NCBI GenBank assembly: GCA_015680685.1
Contig: MNCI01008071.1
Span: 82,810-146,809, forward strand
Direction of reading: 5' to 3'
Source of the DNA: Gnetum montanum
Lineage: Eukaryota; Streptophyta; Gnetopsida; Gnetales; Gnetaceae
Length of the DNA stretch: 64,000 nt
Notes under the pieces: model-generated
Seen by the model: the letters and a program-made list of their open reading frames with translations, nothing else
Databases searched by the model: none
Told to the model about the DNA's origin: nothing
Shown here: in pieces, positions 22,012-34,100 of the stretch
Layout: each line of letters opens with the position of its first letter
Numbering within the stretch: the stretch's first letter is position 1
Made by a program: the position numbers and the translations under genes

Positions 22012-22877
22012 TCAAAAGAAAGATTAACTACTTCTAGACCCCCAAATGTTATTACAGATCCTACTAAGAGAAAAGCTTTTGAGCCAAATAGAAGAGATAG
22101 AAATAAAGGTAAAGACAATCAAGTGGAGCAAAGCACTCCAAATCAGTCTTTTAATAAATGGATAAAGAGATCAAGCTTTATTGGTGATGGAGAGTATGAT
22201 TTGATTGAAGACCTTATACATGTCAAGGCCAATATTAGCTTTTATCAATTGCTTCAAATAGGAGATAAGCAAAGAAAGGCTTTAGAGTTCATTAAAGGTA
22301 AAAGGAGAGTTATAGAATCAGAGTTAAGTTATGTGTCTCATAATGATGAGAAATTAAAGACCTCGTATGATAAGGAAGCTTCTCCTTTTCTTTTGACAAT
22401 GAAATTAAAAGATAAGAACTTACACAATTGTTTGGTTGATTCCGGAGCTACATCTACTATAATGTCATTGTCTATATGTAAGAAACTTGGTTTGATTCCT
22501 AAAAATCAAATAAAAAGATTGTTCAAGTGGATAAAAGTAGAGTGAATATTGTGGGTCAATTACCAAATTTTCTATTGGAAATTGCTTCTAAACCTCGCAT
22601 TAGAAGTAAAGTAACTATGCAAGTGGCAGATATACCAAATTCACATAGTCTCTTATTGAGTAGAATTTGGAGTAAGAATTTTTTAGGTTACATATCAATA
22701 GATTATTCTCACATGTGGTTACCTTGGAAAGGAGAACCAAATCAAATATACATCTATAACAAACCTTTGATGATTGATAACATTACTTCAAACGGAAGAA
22801 GTAAAATGGCTGAAAAGGGAGGTGTTGAAAACAAAATTTGTACACTCCAGGAAAATTATAGTTCTAAGAAAGAATAA
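22012..22877 (+). pseudogene. Protease, Element 3
   Basis: Aspartic protease of gag-pol. CLVDSGATSTIMSLSICKKLG at 22431-22490 contains the DSGAT active site. The C-terminal part, with LLLSRIWSKNFLGYISID and HMWLPWKGEPNQ, is in another frame from about 22527, so an indel occurred near 22525. Confidence 0.85.
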
Positions 22878-22895
22878 TCGAAGGATGAGGATAAA

Positions 22896-23280
22896 TGGGA
22901 GTTATACTTTGATGGTTCATGTAATTCAAAAGGTGCAGGAGTTAGTATAGTTATATTAAAAAATGATTCACCTAAAATTCTAAAAGTAATTCATCTATCT
23001 TTTCCTTGTACTAACAATGAGGCTAAGTATGAAGCTTTATGTATTGGTATGAGAATAGCTCTAGACAAAAAGATCAGAGTAATCACTATAAAGGAAGACA
23101 CAAGATTAGTTTGTGAACAAGTAAAGGGTAACTGTGTCATAAAAAGCTCGTTCTTGAGACCTTATAAGCAACTTTCTTGTAAGATGTTAGATCAATTTTA
23201 ACATTGCCAAATAGAGCATATAAACAGAGCAGAGAATGTTATAGTAGATGATTTGGCAAAGACAGCTTCAACATTGGATA
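22896..23280 (+). pseudogene. Archaeal-type RNase H upstream of RT, Element 3
   Basis: Second RNase H (aRNH), which would degrade RNA in the RNA:DNA hybrid. Reads WELYFDGSCNSKGAG, SFPCTNNEAKYEALCIGM, KEDTRLVCEQVKGNC and VIVDDLAKTAS, with all four acidic active-site positions (D, E, D, D) present; one TAA at 23200. It is in frame with the downstream RT. In the other elements here the same domain lies after the native RNase H (49783-50246; 57449-58075), so this placement is different. Confidence 0.8.
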
Positions 23281-24548
23281 TGAAAATAATAGAAAGGTAC
23301 AAAGATGTAATGGTTGTTGAAGAACATCAACCATCAGTACCAGATAATATAATACATTTACAAGTATTTGAAGATGATGATCAAGTACTAAGATTTATGA
23401 AAAACAAACAAAAATTTGAGGATCAAGTGATACCTGAAACGTCATCAAATTCCAAAGCTAACTTCATTCCAAAAAGGATGATCGACTTGGAACATGAGTT
23501 CAAGAAAAATTTACTTACTGGAAAGGATATACAAAACCTAGATAGTTAAGCTTTCAAGGTAGTAAATTTTGGATTAGAAAAAATGCCAAAGATGTTGAAT
23601 GTTACAAAGGAAAGAGATTCGAATTTTAAGCAAAACTTGTTATCATGTCTAAGAAATAATTTGGACAATTTTTCTTGGTCCTATGATGATCTTAAAGCTT
23701 TTAGGCAGGATGTGATGACACATAAAATTCCTTTAATAGAAGATTGTAAAATAGTCATGCAAAAATAAAGAAAATTTAATCCATCATTTGAACCAGTTAT
23801 GGAAGCTGAAATCAAGAAGTTGTTGCAAGCACGAATCATATATCCAGTATGATATTCGACATGGCTTGCTAGCCTTGTTCCAGTGAGAAAGAAAAATGGT
23901 GATATAAGGCTTTGTGTAGACTTTAGAAATCTAAATGATGCCTCAAATAAAGATAAGTATCCACTTCCAAGAGTTGATAAGATGCTGATTAAAGTCTCAG
24001 GTTATCAAGTATACTCTTTCTTAGATGGTTTCTCAAGTTATAATCAAATCGTGGTAAATAAGAATGATAGATACAAAACATCATTTATCACCAAATGGGG
24101 AACTTTTGCTTACCAAAGAATGCCATTTGGATTGTCAAATGCTGGAGCTACTTTTCAAAGACTAATGGTTTTAGCATTTAAGGATTTATTAGGATAATTC
24201 GTGGTAGTTTATTTGGATGATATTACAATATTTTCAAAGAAAAATGAAGATCATATTAATCATCTCTAGCAAGTTTTCGACAGATGTCATGAGTTTGGTA
24301 TTTCATTAAATCTTAAGAAGTGTATCTTCGGGGTCAAATCCGGAAGTTTATTAGGACATGTGATATGTCAAGAAGGAATTTCAATAGACAATTCCCAAAT
24401 CCAAGAAGTATAGAATATTGAGCATCCCACAAGTAAGAAATCTCTTAGATCTTTCTTTGGGAAGATAAACTTTGTGAAAAAGTTCATTCCCGAGTTTACT
24501 GAAATTACCAAACCTTTGATTCATATGCTAAAAAAGGATGTTCAAGTA
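23281..24548 (+). pseudogene. Reverse transcriptase, Element 3
   Basis: RT copies element RNA into cDNA. Motifs: RKKNGDIRLCVDFRNLND, SFLDGFSSYNQI, KTSFITKWGTFAYQRMPFGL, NAGATFQ, the catalytic VVYLDDITIFSK and KKCIFGV / GHVICQEG. Nonsense codons at 23548, 23766, 23851, 24195 and others; the frame is otherwise continuous from the aRNH. Confidence 0.92.
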
Positions 24549-25116
24549 GAGAGCTTTATCAGAAATCAAAAAGGCTATACAAGAGGCTCCATATTTGGTA
24601 AAGCCTAGGCTTAAAGAAGATTTTTGGTTATACTCATTTGCTTCAAATGATTCTAGCGCTTTTGTTCTAACATAAAAGGATAATGAAGGTCAAGATGAAC
24701 CAATTCGATTTTTTGGGTATCAGTTAAAGAGTTCAGAGTTAAATTATTCAGACTTAGAGAAACAAGCTTTCGCAGTCATCAAAGCACTTCTGCATTTTAA
24801 ATATTATTTGGAAAGTTCATTAGTCCACATTATGCTAATTGAACCTACAGTCAAGAGATTCCTATCCCAAAATGAAATTGGATTGAAAAGAGAAAAATGG
24901 CTTATTAAGTTGCAAAGTTTTAGATTTTCATTGGAAATATGCAAGACAATTAAGGGAATGGGACTAGCTAAGTTAATGACTAGAGAAAATGAAGTGTGTA
25001 CACTTGACACCCATGAAGAGAATTGGTATGATGAAATCCTCAAATTTCTTAGTACAAGGAAAATTCCAAATAATTTAACTGCAAGTCAAAAGAGAGATTT
25101 CTTCAAAAGAGTATGA
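24549..25116 (+). pseudogene. Native (tether-like) RNase H, Element 3
   Basis: Gypsy RNase H following RT, in a new frame after an indel near 24548. The first catalytic motif reads LYSFAS instead of the usual TDAS type, and the TDHKAL-type motif is replaced by IEPTVKRF; YSDLEKQAFAVI is kept. This fits a catalytically dead connector. Confidence 0.75.
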
Positions 25117-26271
25117 AGATTTTTTGTTAAAGATGGTATATTATATCGAAAGGATTTTTGGGGAGTTTTATTGGAATGTGTTCATAATGATCAAATTAGT
25201 TTCATTTTGGAACAATTTCATGATCATTTGAATTTATTTTATGAATCCCCTAAGTTGACTATGCAACATATACTTCGATATGGATATTACTAGCCTTTCA
25301 TGTATCAAGAAATTAGTTCAAAGATTCAAAAATGCTATAAATGTCAAATTCATGGGCCCAAGATTAAAAGGGCTAGAGCCCCTTTAAAGCCAGTAGTTGT
25401 AGATAGACCATTTTAGCAATGGGGTTTGGATTTTATTGGTACAATTACTCCTTCAAGAGCTGGACACAAGTTTATTTTCATAGTTATTGATTATTTCACT
25501 AAATGGTCTGAAGTAAAGGCTCTAAGAGGAAGTTCGGCATCAGACGTGGTTAAGTTTCTAGAAGACCACATTCTCAGTAGATTTGGTCTACCCGAAGTGT
25601 TAGTGTCAGACAATGGACCCGCCTTCAAATCTAAAGAGTTTATCATATGGGCATCAGCAAAATCCATTTTCTTATTTTCATCATCAAATTATTATCCTCA
25701 AGGAAATGGATTAGCAGAATCCACCAATAAATATCTAATCTCTTATATCAAGAAATCGATGGATGGGAATCTAGGAAATTAGATTGATTATTTACAATCC
25801 GCATTATGGTTAGATCAAATAAAATTCAAGAAAGCTATTGAGACATCACCATATAACTTAGTCTATTGTTTGCCAACAAGAATTACAAACAAAATTATAA
25901 GCTCAGCTTATGAATTTGTACAAAGATATAGTGAAAAAACTAATAAAGATAGAAGTTTCATGACTTTGCTTATTAAAAGAGAAGCTGAAGTAGAGAAGGC
26001 AAGAGATAATTTGTTATAGAATACCTCTCAAGTTAAAAGATGGTTTGATAGGAAAGCTTTGAAAAGAAATTTCAAGATAGGAGACCTTGTCTTATTATGG
26101 AATATGAAGAAACCAAATAAGTTTACTCCGACATGGATCGGTCCTTTTCAAGTTACAAAGCAATTGTCAGAGGATACTTACAGATTATCAAATTTGGATG
26201 GCATGGAATTGCAATTTCCATATAATGTTTTTCATATAAAACATTATTTTGGACAATTGCATATAACTTGA
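25117..26271 (+). pseudogene. Integrase, Element 3
   Basis: HHCC region with HDHLN and CYKCQ near 25220-25350, then QWGLDFIGTITPSRAGHK (first Asp), VSDNGPAF (second Asp) and NGLAESTNK (Glu). Stops at 25114, 25291, 25414, 25780 and 26017. The C-terminal part (26059-26271) has the GDLVLLWN and WIGPFQV motifs usual after the gypsy integrase core and ends TGA after FHIKHYFGQLHIT. Confidence 0.92.
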
Positions 26272-26655
26272 AGATGTCATTACATAAAATAATATATGTA
26301 TGTAGTATTATGTATATATTACTAGGAATATCATATCAATTAATATGTTTAATTATGATTTATTTAAATTAGGAAATAGTTTTCCTACCAATGGGGCAAG
26401 TGGAAGCCTACAAGTGAAACAAGTGGAATTCTACAAGTTTGACAAGTGGGGAAGGTGACTCATTCACCACTTATTGAGGATTGTGATAAATAGTTTGAAT
26501 GCCTAAAAAGAAGGAAGCTTGGTTGAAGAAACTTGGGTGGGAGTTCAAATTTTTAGCACCTATAAAAAGAGGGTTAGATTGCTTAAGATTTCATCATCTT
26601 TCAATTCAATTTTGGTAGTGAAAGTTAGAGAGAGCTAATAGAGTTTGAGAGAGCA
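26272..26655 (+). other. Post-pol region with promoter-like TATA, Element 3
   Basis: AT-rich noncoding region. TATAAAAAGAGGG at 26561 lies 95 bp before the ATG of the 3' ORF at 26656, a spacing typical of a plant core promoter and leader. No other coding signal. Confidence 0.4.
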
Positions 26656-27192
26656 ATGAAAAAGCCTTTTATTCCATATGTGATGGGATGTTGCCCTGAG
26701 CATGTATTGAAGGCTTATCTAAAAACTAGATCTTGTGGAGCTCCAAAAGAGTGTCCTTTTATGGCTTGGTTGTCCGATGAATTTTCTTTTCTCACTAGAG
26801 GTTTGGATATAGAGTCCAATGTTTGGGGGTGATATCAAGATTGCTCCAAAGAAGAAGAAAAATGAGAAGAGCCACCAACATATGAAGAGTCATCTTGGGA
26901 ATGGGAAGAAGCTTTTGTCTCCCAAGAGGAAAATGAAGGACTTAATTGAGAAGAACAAAAGAGCTCATCCAAAAAGGAAAATGTGAAAAGTGCTAAAGAG
27001 AAAGCTCCTGTAGATCAAGGTGAGAGCTCTACCAAGCCCGAGAGCAATAGGGCTGCCTTCATCACATTAGAGATTTCCTATGAAATAGTTAGAGAGATGA
27101 GGATTCCCACTAGGGTAACACTCACAATTCAGTTTTCATCCCAAGAATAGTTCATGAAGGACTTGATAATGTACAATTTGATTTTTTCTTAG
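26656..27192 (+). pseudogene. Extra ORF downstream of pol, Element 3
   Basis: A 179-codon reading frame, without indel, starting MKKPFIPYVMGCCPEHVLKA. It is broken by internal TGA codons (three) and one TAG and closes with TAG. The middle is strongly acidic and includes PPTYEESSWEWEEA, which contains a PPxY motif; then a Lys/Ser-rich part. No homolog recognised. Extra ORFs 3' of pol are known in Tat-type elements, but equivalence is not shown here. It could also be non-functional sequence. Confidence 0.45.
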
Positions 27193-27333
27193 GAATGAGG
27201 TTTTTTTCCCATCACACCTTATGTTAAATGGGAATTTTCCTCAAAAAATATTTCTTTTTGAATGTAAAATTCAATGGAAATTTCAGTATGTTTTAGTTTC
27301 AAAATGAGGCTCCATAAATTTCTTTACACTTTT

Positions 27334-27348
27334 AAAGGGGGGCAGAAA
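27334..27348 (+). other. Polypurine tract, Element 3
   Basis: AAAGGGGGGCAGAAA directly before the 3' LTR, the expected plus-strand primer site. Confidence 0.8.
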
Positions 27349-28769
27349 TGTTGGCACATTTTGGCCATTTAATGGAGCAGGCTTTGTGAGGTTGTGAAGC
27401 TAATCATATAACTAACATTGCCAATATTTTATTGGATGAAGACTTTTCAGAGGTGTTGGGTTAGTAGTTTGAAAGGTTTTTCTCTAATTGATTCACTAGC
27501 AAATACAGTTTTGTTTAAGACAAATGATCAATTGTTCAGAGTTCATGAAAATCCTCTACCAGCTATTTTAGTGCCAAAGAAGTATTCAGTGGATCTACCA
27601 ACATGTATTGATGTACAAGTCAAGAAGTTGATTTAGTTAACCTCCATAAGGTATGGGAAGGTAATAAATGTAAGGCAACTTGTAGAAACCAAATGATGCC
27701 TTGGAATTGAGAGTTACGTTGTTTGGTCTATGAATGCCCCCGAAAATTTCATGAGGTTGATATACAACGTGTTGAGGCCATATTGAGGAAGACTTATCAC
27801 AACATTTTTAAATGATATCAACTGATAAGAAAATTTGGAACAATTGCAATTGGTACTCAATGAGATTAATATCTTCTTACTTCATGGATCATATTTTGCC
27901 ACAATAATTATGGTTGAAAAGATGGAGTCATCTTTGGAAAAAACAAAGGAATACATGGCATCGTCTTAAGTGCACGAAACCCATTCTGAAGCTGTTGTTG
28001 AATTTTATTTTTCTTAATGTTGAATTTTATTAATAATTTCAACCACTGCGGGCAAAAATCCCATACCAAATTCTAGACTAGGATATTATACAAATTCAAA
28101 TCATTTGCTTTAGACATTCTGTCGAACACTTGCTACACAAACTGCATTTCCCCAATTTTTCTTCCTAAATGGCAACAAGCTACTAGCGACAAAGCCATTG
28201 CAGGCCACCAAAGATGACAGAAACAAGGATTTACTATGAATCAGAAGTAAAAATAATGTTCATGTGTTGAAGCTGTGTTCGATCCGGATCTGCACTACGA
28301 TGCCGTGAGGGTTCTGACAAGAGATCTGCACAATGCCAGCATTTTTCCAAATAGATCAACAGTGCTTGCAATTCTCGATCGATGGCACGACCCTCTTCCT
28401 GTGCCGACGTCGTGAGCAGAAAAATGTTCAAGATTAGTGTGGCCGCTGGAAAAACGTTATGGGTGGTGCCAGAGATGAAAGCCCAAAAATTTTGTAGAAT
28501 GAGGCACTGCGGCCAGTCATTTCTGCTAGGGTTGTACATGAAAGTGAGGAGGAGAACTCATACATTTAAAGCCCGCTACGACCATCCTTCAGTGTTGATC
28601 CATCCATCGTTTGCTTTCTTGGAATGCTTGTGCCAGGCTCATGACTATTCATGGTTGCTCCTATGCATTTATCTTTGGCTCTATTATTCACTATCTATCT
28701 TGTCGTGTGAGTGAGAGAGACAGAGAGAGAGCAAGGGAGAAATATAGTTAGTCCGTAAAAATCTTGAAA

Positions 28770-29140
28770 ATGGATGTGAATGCAATGATTGGCAGGATTT
28801 CTAAGTTGTAGTAGAATTTGCGAAGCAGGTGTCTGAGTTAAAGAGAGATGGCAACATGGTGTTTTCTCCATTGAGCATAGTCGTGGCCATGGGCTTGGCT
28901 GTCACAGGGGCCAAACGCCCAACGTTTTATCAGATTCTGTAGACATGTTTTAAAATCAAATCGCTTTAGGAGGAAGATTCATATGTCTCTGCCTCTAAGC
29001 AAGTCCATCAATTTGCTTTCGAAATTTGCAGTGCCATGCTCGCAGATGCCAGTCCTTTGGGAGGTTCAGTTTTGAGCTTTGTCAATCGAATCTGGATCAA
29101 GAAATCGCTACCGAAGACGATGAACAGGAAAAGGTTTACC
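28770..29140 (+). pseudogene. Captured serpin gene fragment in the 3' LTR
   Basis: LTR copy of the fragment at 18532-18905, with the same one-base shift after MDVNAMIGRL and the same loss of the C-terminal half. The shared damage predates or coincides with the last transposition. Readable motifs include NMVFSPLSIVVAMGLAVTG and LADASPLGG. Confidence 0.8.
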
Positions 29141-29659
29141 AATAGCCACAGTTGCAAGACAGGCCATTTCTAAGCTGAGCATGGACATGGACATGGACGT
29201 TGATGTTGCCGACGTTTTAGGCGCTTCTCCTTCCACCAATGAGAGAGTCACCAATCATTCTTAATTTATCATTGGTGACATGAAGCCTTAATCAAATTTA
29301 ATTTGATTTTCATTTTTCTTTGTTTAAGAAAAAGGCAAAGGGTATATTATTATTATTTCAAAAGAAAAGAGAAGTTATAGGGTAGTTGTTCAATGTTATA
29401 TGTGTATGGAACAAGTGTCCTTTGCAATTTTTAAATATCATGGTGGTGATAACTTCCCTTGGTGGTTACTACTAAATTTTAATTTCCCATGGTACTTATA
29501 ACCACCAAGTAGGCCACTTGGCAATTAAAAAGGACACTGGTCAACTATAGCCTTTTTTTTCTTCTCTATGGTGGTTACAACCACCCAAGATTTTTTGTAA
29601 CTTACCTAACTTGTTGGGCAAGTAACCTCCTAACTTGTTGGGCAAGTAATCTCCTAATT

Positions 29660-30556
29660 NNNNNNNNNNNNNNNNNNNNNNNNNNNNNNNNNNNNNNNNN
29701 NNNNNNNNNNNNNNNNNNNNNNNNNNNNNNNNNNNNNNNNNNNNNNNNNNNNNNNNNNNNNNNNNNNNNNNNNNNNNNNNNNNNNNNNNNNNNNNNNNNN
29801 NNNNNNNNNNNNNNNNNNNNNNNNNNNNNNNNNNNNNNNNNNNNNNNNNNNNNNNNNNNNNNNNNNNNNNNNNNNNNNNNNNNNNNNNNNNNNNNNNNNN
29901 NNNNNNNNNNNNNNNNNNNNNNNNNNNNNNNNNNNNNNNNNNNNNNNNNNNNNNNNNNNNNNNNNNNNNNNNNNNNNNNNNNNNNNNNNNNNNNNNNNNN
30001 NNNNNNNNNNNNNNNNNNNNNNNNNNNNNNNNNNNNNNNNNNNNNNNNNNNNNNNNNNNNNNNNNNNNNNNNNNNNNNNNNNNNNNNNNNNNNNNNNNNN
30101 NNNNNNNNNNNNNNNNNNNNNNNNNNNNNNNNNNNNNNNNNNNNNNNNNNNNNNNNNNNNNNNNNNNNNNNNNNNNNNNNNNNNNNNNNNNNNNNNNNNN
30201 NNNNNNNNNNNNNNNNNNNNNNNNNNNNNNNNNNNNNNNNNNNNNNNNNNNNNNNNNNNNNNNNNNNNNNNNNNNNNNNNNNNNNNNNNNNNNNNNNNNN
30301 NNNNNNNNNNNNNNNNNNNNNNNNNNNNNNNNNNNNNNNNNNNNNNNNNNNNNNNNNNNNNNNNNNNNNNNNNNNNNNNNNNNNNNNNNNNNNNNNNNNN
30401 NNNNNNNNNNNNNNNNNNNNNNNNNNNNNNNNNNNNNNNNNNNNNNNNNNNNNNNNNNNNNNNNNNNNNNNNNNNNNNNNNNNNNNNNNNNNNNNNNNNN
30501 NNNNNNNNNNNNNNNNNNNNNNNNNNNNNNNNNNNNNNNNNNNNNNNNNNNNNNNN
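29660..30556. other. Assembly gap
   Basis: A run of 897 Ns inside the 3' LTR. Any reading frame across it is an artefact. Confidence 1.
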
Positions 30557-30873
30557 CAAAATATTATTTGTTACAAATAGGTATTATAAGGACCGCATAG
30601 ACTAGGCAGTTGAACAAAATAGGAAACTTTCAACAACTCACAGTACTTGGCAAAGTTGGCTGAATCTCTTTAAATTAAGTCATTTGTAGTTTACACATAA
30701 CGCAATCGTTACTTTTCACACAACCGCACGCCGCAACAGCACACACACATACTCACATTAACTACTAAGTTTATTTGGAGGTATTTGGGCCTTGGTGTTG
30801 CCAGAGACCAGCAGGCACCTAAATCTTGTTCGAGGACACTCGTTGGCGGTCGCGTCCCAAATGGTCACCAACA

Positions 30874-31160
30874 TTTCGACCTTGTTACATGTTCGCAATC
30901 CACAATGACATTAAACTAAGCAATTCCACACTTTTACATGGGCAGTTTTGCATTTTCCAGCAATTTTGCACTTTTGCATTGGCAGTCTCGCAACTTCTAG
31001 CAGTTTTACATTTTTATGTTAGCAATTTGCATTTTTTAACAAGCTTCATAATCTTGTGCCTTAGCGCTCTGCCATGACCTTAAACTGGCAAGCTTTTAAT
31101 CCCTATATCATCATACTTCACAAGTTGCATCTCGTCGCTATTTTGCAAATTTTCATTATA
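30874..31160 (+). repeat. Short-motif array before RT, Element 2 (right half)
   Basis: Contains ACATTAAACTAAGC (30909), a series of TTTTGCA / GCAGTTTTGCA / CTAGCAGTTTTAC variants and ACCTTAAACTGGCAAGC (31078). Matches 47855-48210. Confidence 0.7.
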
Positions 31161-31169
31161 CACAATCTC

Positions 31170-34100
31170 TACCAATAGGTGCCTCTTAACCAGGCTTTCA
31201 TATCATGTTGGCAAGTCGAGCAAGCGATGGAAATCCATTGTGATCTCTCCACACCCTTAACATTAGCAGGTCCACATGGCAAGCTCATGAAATAGTTGAA
31301 CCTCAACCTAATCAACTGGGAGTCAACCACAGCTAGCACTATAGCAGCCTTAGAAGCACCCCTAGATTGGCCCAAACATCTAGTCCAAACCCTAGACTTA
31401 GAGGCTGGGGATGTAATCGAGCCTCTCGTCGAGATTCTTATGACCACATCTAAGTGGGAGTTAAAAATGTTAAAACTTAGCTCCCTCCTAGATGCACAAA
31501 CGCACAAAAATGTAGCCAAGATTCTACAAGACAACATCGATGTCTTCACATGGTCGTACAGCAACATGCCATGTCTGAATTCGTGACTAATTCAGCACAA
31601 CATTGACCTAGACCCACGCATGAAGGCAGTCAAGAAGAAAGCTCACAAAGTTAAGCTGGAAATCACACTAGCCGTGAGGGATGAAATCACCAAGCTATAC
31701 CAAGCTGGTTTCATCCATGCAGTTGACTACTCGAAATGGGTATCCAACATCATTATGGTTTCAAATAAAATGGGAGGAAAATGAATCTGTATAGACTTTT
31801 GGGACTTGAACAAGGCAACGATCAAGGACGATTTTCCACTTCCAAGCATCGATTAGCTCATCTTCACTAGAGCTAGTCATGCTCTACTATCCTTCATGGA
31901 TGGCTTCTCTAGATACAACCAAATCCACATCAACCCAGAGCACCAGCTGATAATAACCTTCATGACCCCATGGGGTACCTTCTATTACATCGTGATGTCT
32001 TTCAGGCTCAAGAATGCTAGAGAAACCTACTAGTGAGCCATGACCTACATCTTCAACAACTATATCTTAGAAACATTAAACAACTATGTGGATGATATAA
32101 TAGTCAAGTCCAAGGAGGCAGTTGATCACCCATGCTATCTAGGGGTAGTCCTCAAGTGCTATCAAAAGCACGACTTACACCTCAATCCTAAGAAGTGCAT
32201 CTTTGGGGTGAAAACCCAGTGCATGTTAGGGTTCGTGGTATCAGAGGCCGGAATATGGGTGGACCCTAACAAAGTTAAGGCCATCGTCAACCTGGCGCCT
32301 CCCACAAACCTTAAGGAGTTACGTGGTTTGCAAGGTAGGGTGCAATTAATTTGAATGTCTATAGCAAGGTTGACTGACAAGTTACACCCCATGTAACATC
32401 TTCTAAATAAGGGGTTTAACTTCGAGTGGACAACCTAGTGTCAACAGGCCTTCGATGACCTAAAGAAGGAGCTTTTACACCTCCCAACTATACATCTGCC
32501 ACAAAGGGATAAACCCTTCTTCATCTACCTCGCCACCTCTGACACATCTATCGCGGCACTGCTATGTCAGAAATGAGATGACGGGTCTGAGATACCAGTG
32601 TATTATCTAAGCCATGCACTAATAGTGCACGAGGAAAAATAGAACAAAGTAGAGAGGAACTACCTTGCCTTAGTGTTTGTACTAAAAAAGTGGAGGCATT
32701 ACCTGTTCCGCAGTACAACCAACATCATTTACAAAAGCAACATACTTTGAGGTATCACTAAAAACCTATACGAAAGTAGTCGAATAGCCCGATGGAAAGC
32801 AATAACCGTGGAGTTTTATTTATACTATGTAATTCAATTGTCGACGAAGGGTTAAGCCATAGCGACCCAACTCACGGCCTCGCCCAATGACGGCCAGGCA
32901 ACCATAAATCCCAAATTCCCAGACGAGCATGTTGGCATTATCAATTTCATCCCATCGCATCTCGAAGCCACTTTACACTTTGATGGTGCCTCAACCATAT
33001 AAGGAGGTAGTGCAGTTGCCATCATTACATTCCCCTCTATGGAAATGCACCCGTCTTCTTATCGCTTTGCGTTTCCTTGCACCAACAACGTGGCAGAGTA
33101 CGAGGGCTACTCAGAGGCCTCTTAACTGCTCAAACATTGCACATGCAAAACTTGGTAATCCACGGAGATTCACAACTAGTTTTGAATCAAATCACTGAGG
33201 TCTACACCTGCAAGGCTATGCACCTACAACCCTATTGCAACCTAGCAAAAATATTGCTTAAGTAATTTGCAACCATAGATGTGCAGCATGTGCCATGCAA
33301 TGAGAACACTATGGTAGATGCCTTAGCTACTCTAGCACTAAACATTCCACCACACTCATTTGCAAACTTTCCAAACTCGATTACTGAATTCACTGACCCT
33401 ATCACTTAGGCAAGACACGAAACCTCTGTCAGTGGTGCGAATACCCAAGAGTGGTACACTAACAATAAGGCTTACCTACAACACAGCGAACCCCTGGGTG
33501 GATTGACATCTACCCAGAGAGATGCAATCTGTAAGCATGCCTGACAATACATGCTCATGGGAAATGATGCCTTGTGCCGACGTTCCTACGATGGGATATT
33601 GCTAGCATGCATGGGTGGGGAGCAGGTGCAGAAGGTAGTTAATGAAGTGCATGAGGGGTTTTACGGTGGACACATAGCACCTAGGGCTATGGCTGCAAAG
33701 ATCATATGCCTAGGGTACTACTAGCCCCACATGGAGCATGACTGCTTGTCAAAAGTTAAGACATGTGACACGTGCTAGAGATATGCAAATCTCATACACG
33801 TAGCACCTACAGACCTGCACCCGATGCAAATCACATGGCCTTTCCAACGATGGGGACTAGACCTCATAGGATCCATCACACCTAAGTCATCTACAGGGTA
33901 TGGTTTCATTATCACCGCCACTGAGTATTTTACATTCCCTTGATGAAAACAACATCTCAACAAATCTGCCATTTCATCTTGGACAACATCGTGATAAGTT
34001 TAGTAGTACAGAAACCTGAACCTTTTGCAGCAATCTAGGCATCAAACAATCATTCTCCTCCCCGTATTATACGCAGGCGAATGGACAAGCGGAGGTTACA

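Larger units (their letters stand above)
17103..30873 (+). mobile_element. Element 3: complete Ty3/gypsy element with 3.5 kb LTRs, nested in Element 2
   Basis: Structure is LTR 17103-20635, PBS 20643-20660, gag, protease, archaeal-type RNase H, RT, native RNase H, integrase, a 3' ORF, PPT 27334-27348 and LTR 27349-30873. LTRs start TGTTGG and end CCAACA. The two LTRs are collinear but carry many substitutions and small indels, so the insertion is old. The single coding frame is broken by many nonsense codons but only about two frameshifts (near 22525 and 24548). Part of the right LTR is an assembly gap. Confidence 0.95.
27349..30873 (+). repeat. 3' LTR of Element 3
   Basis: Collinear with 17103-20635, TGTTGG...CCAACA, 3525 bp including 897 Ns. 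The gap (29660-30556) corresponds to about 19440-20317 of the left LTR, so its size is consistent with real sequence. Confidence 0.92.

Noticed and set aside
29654-30559. 301-residue open frame on minus
   Set aside because: It is made of the assembly gap; all residues are X.
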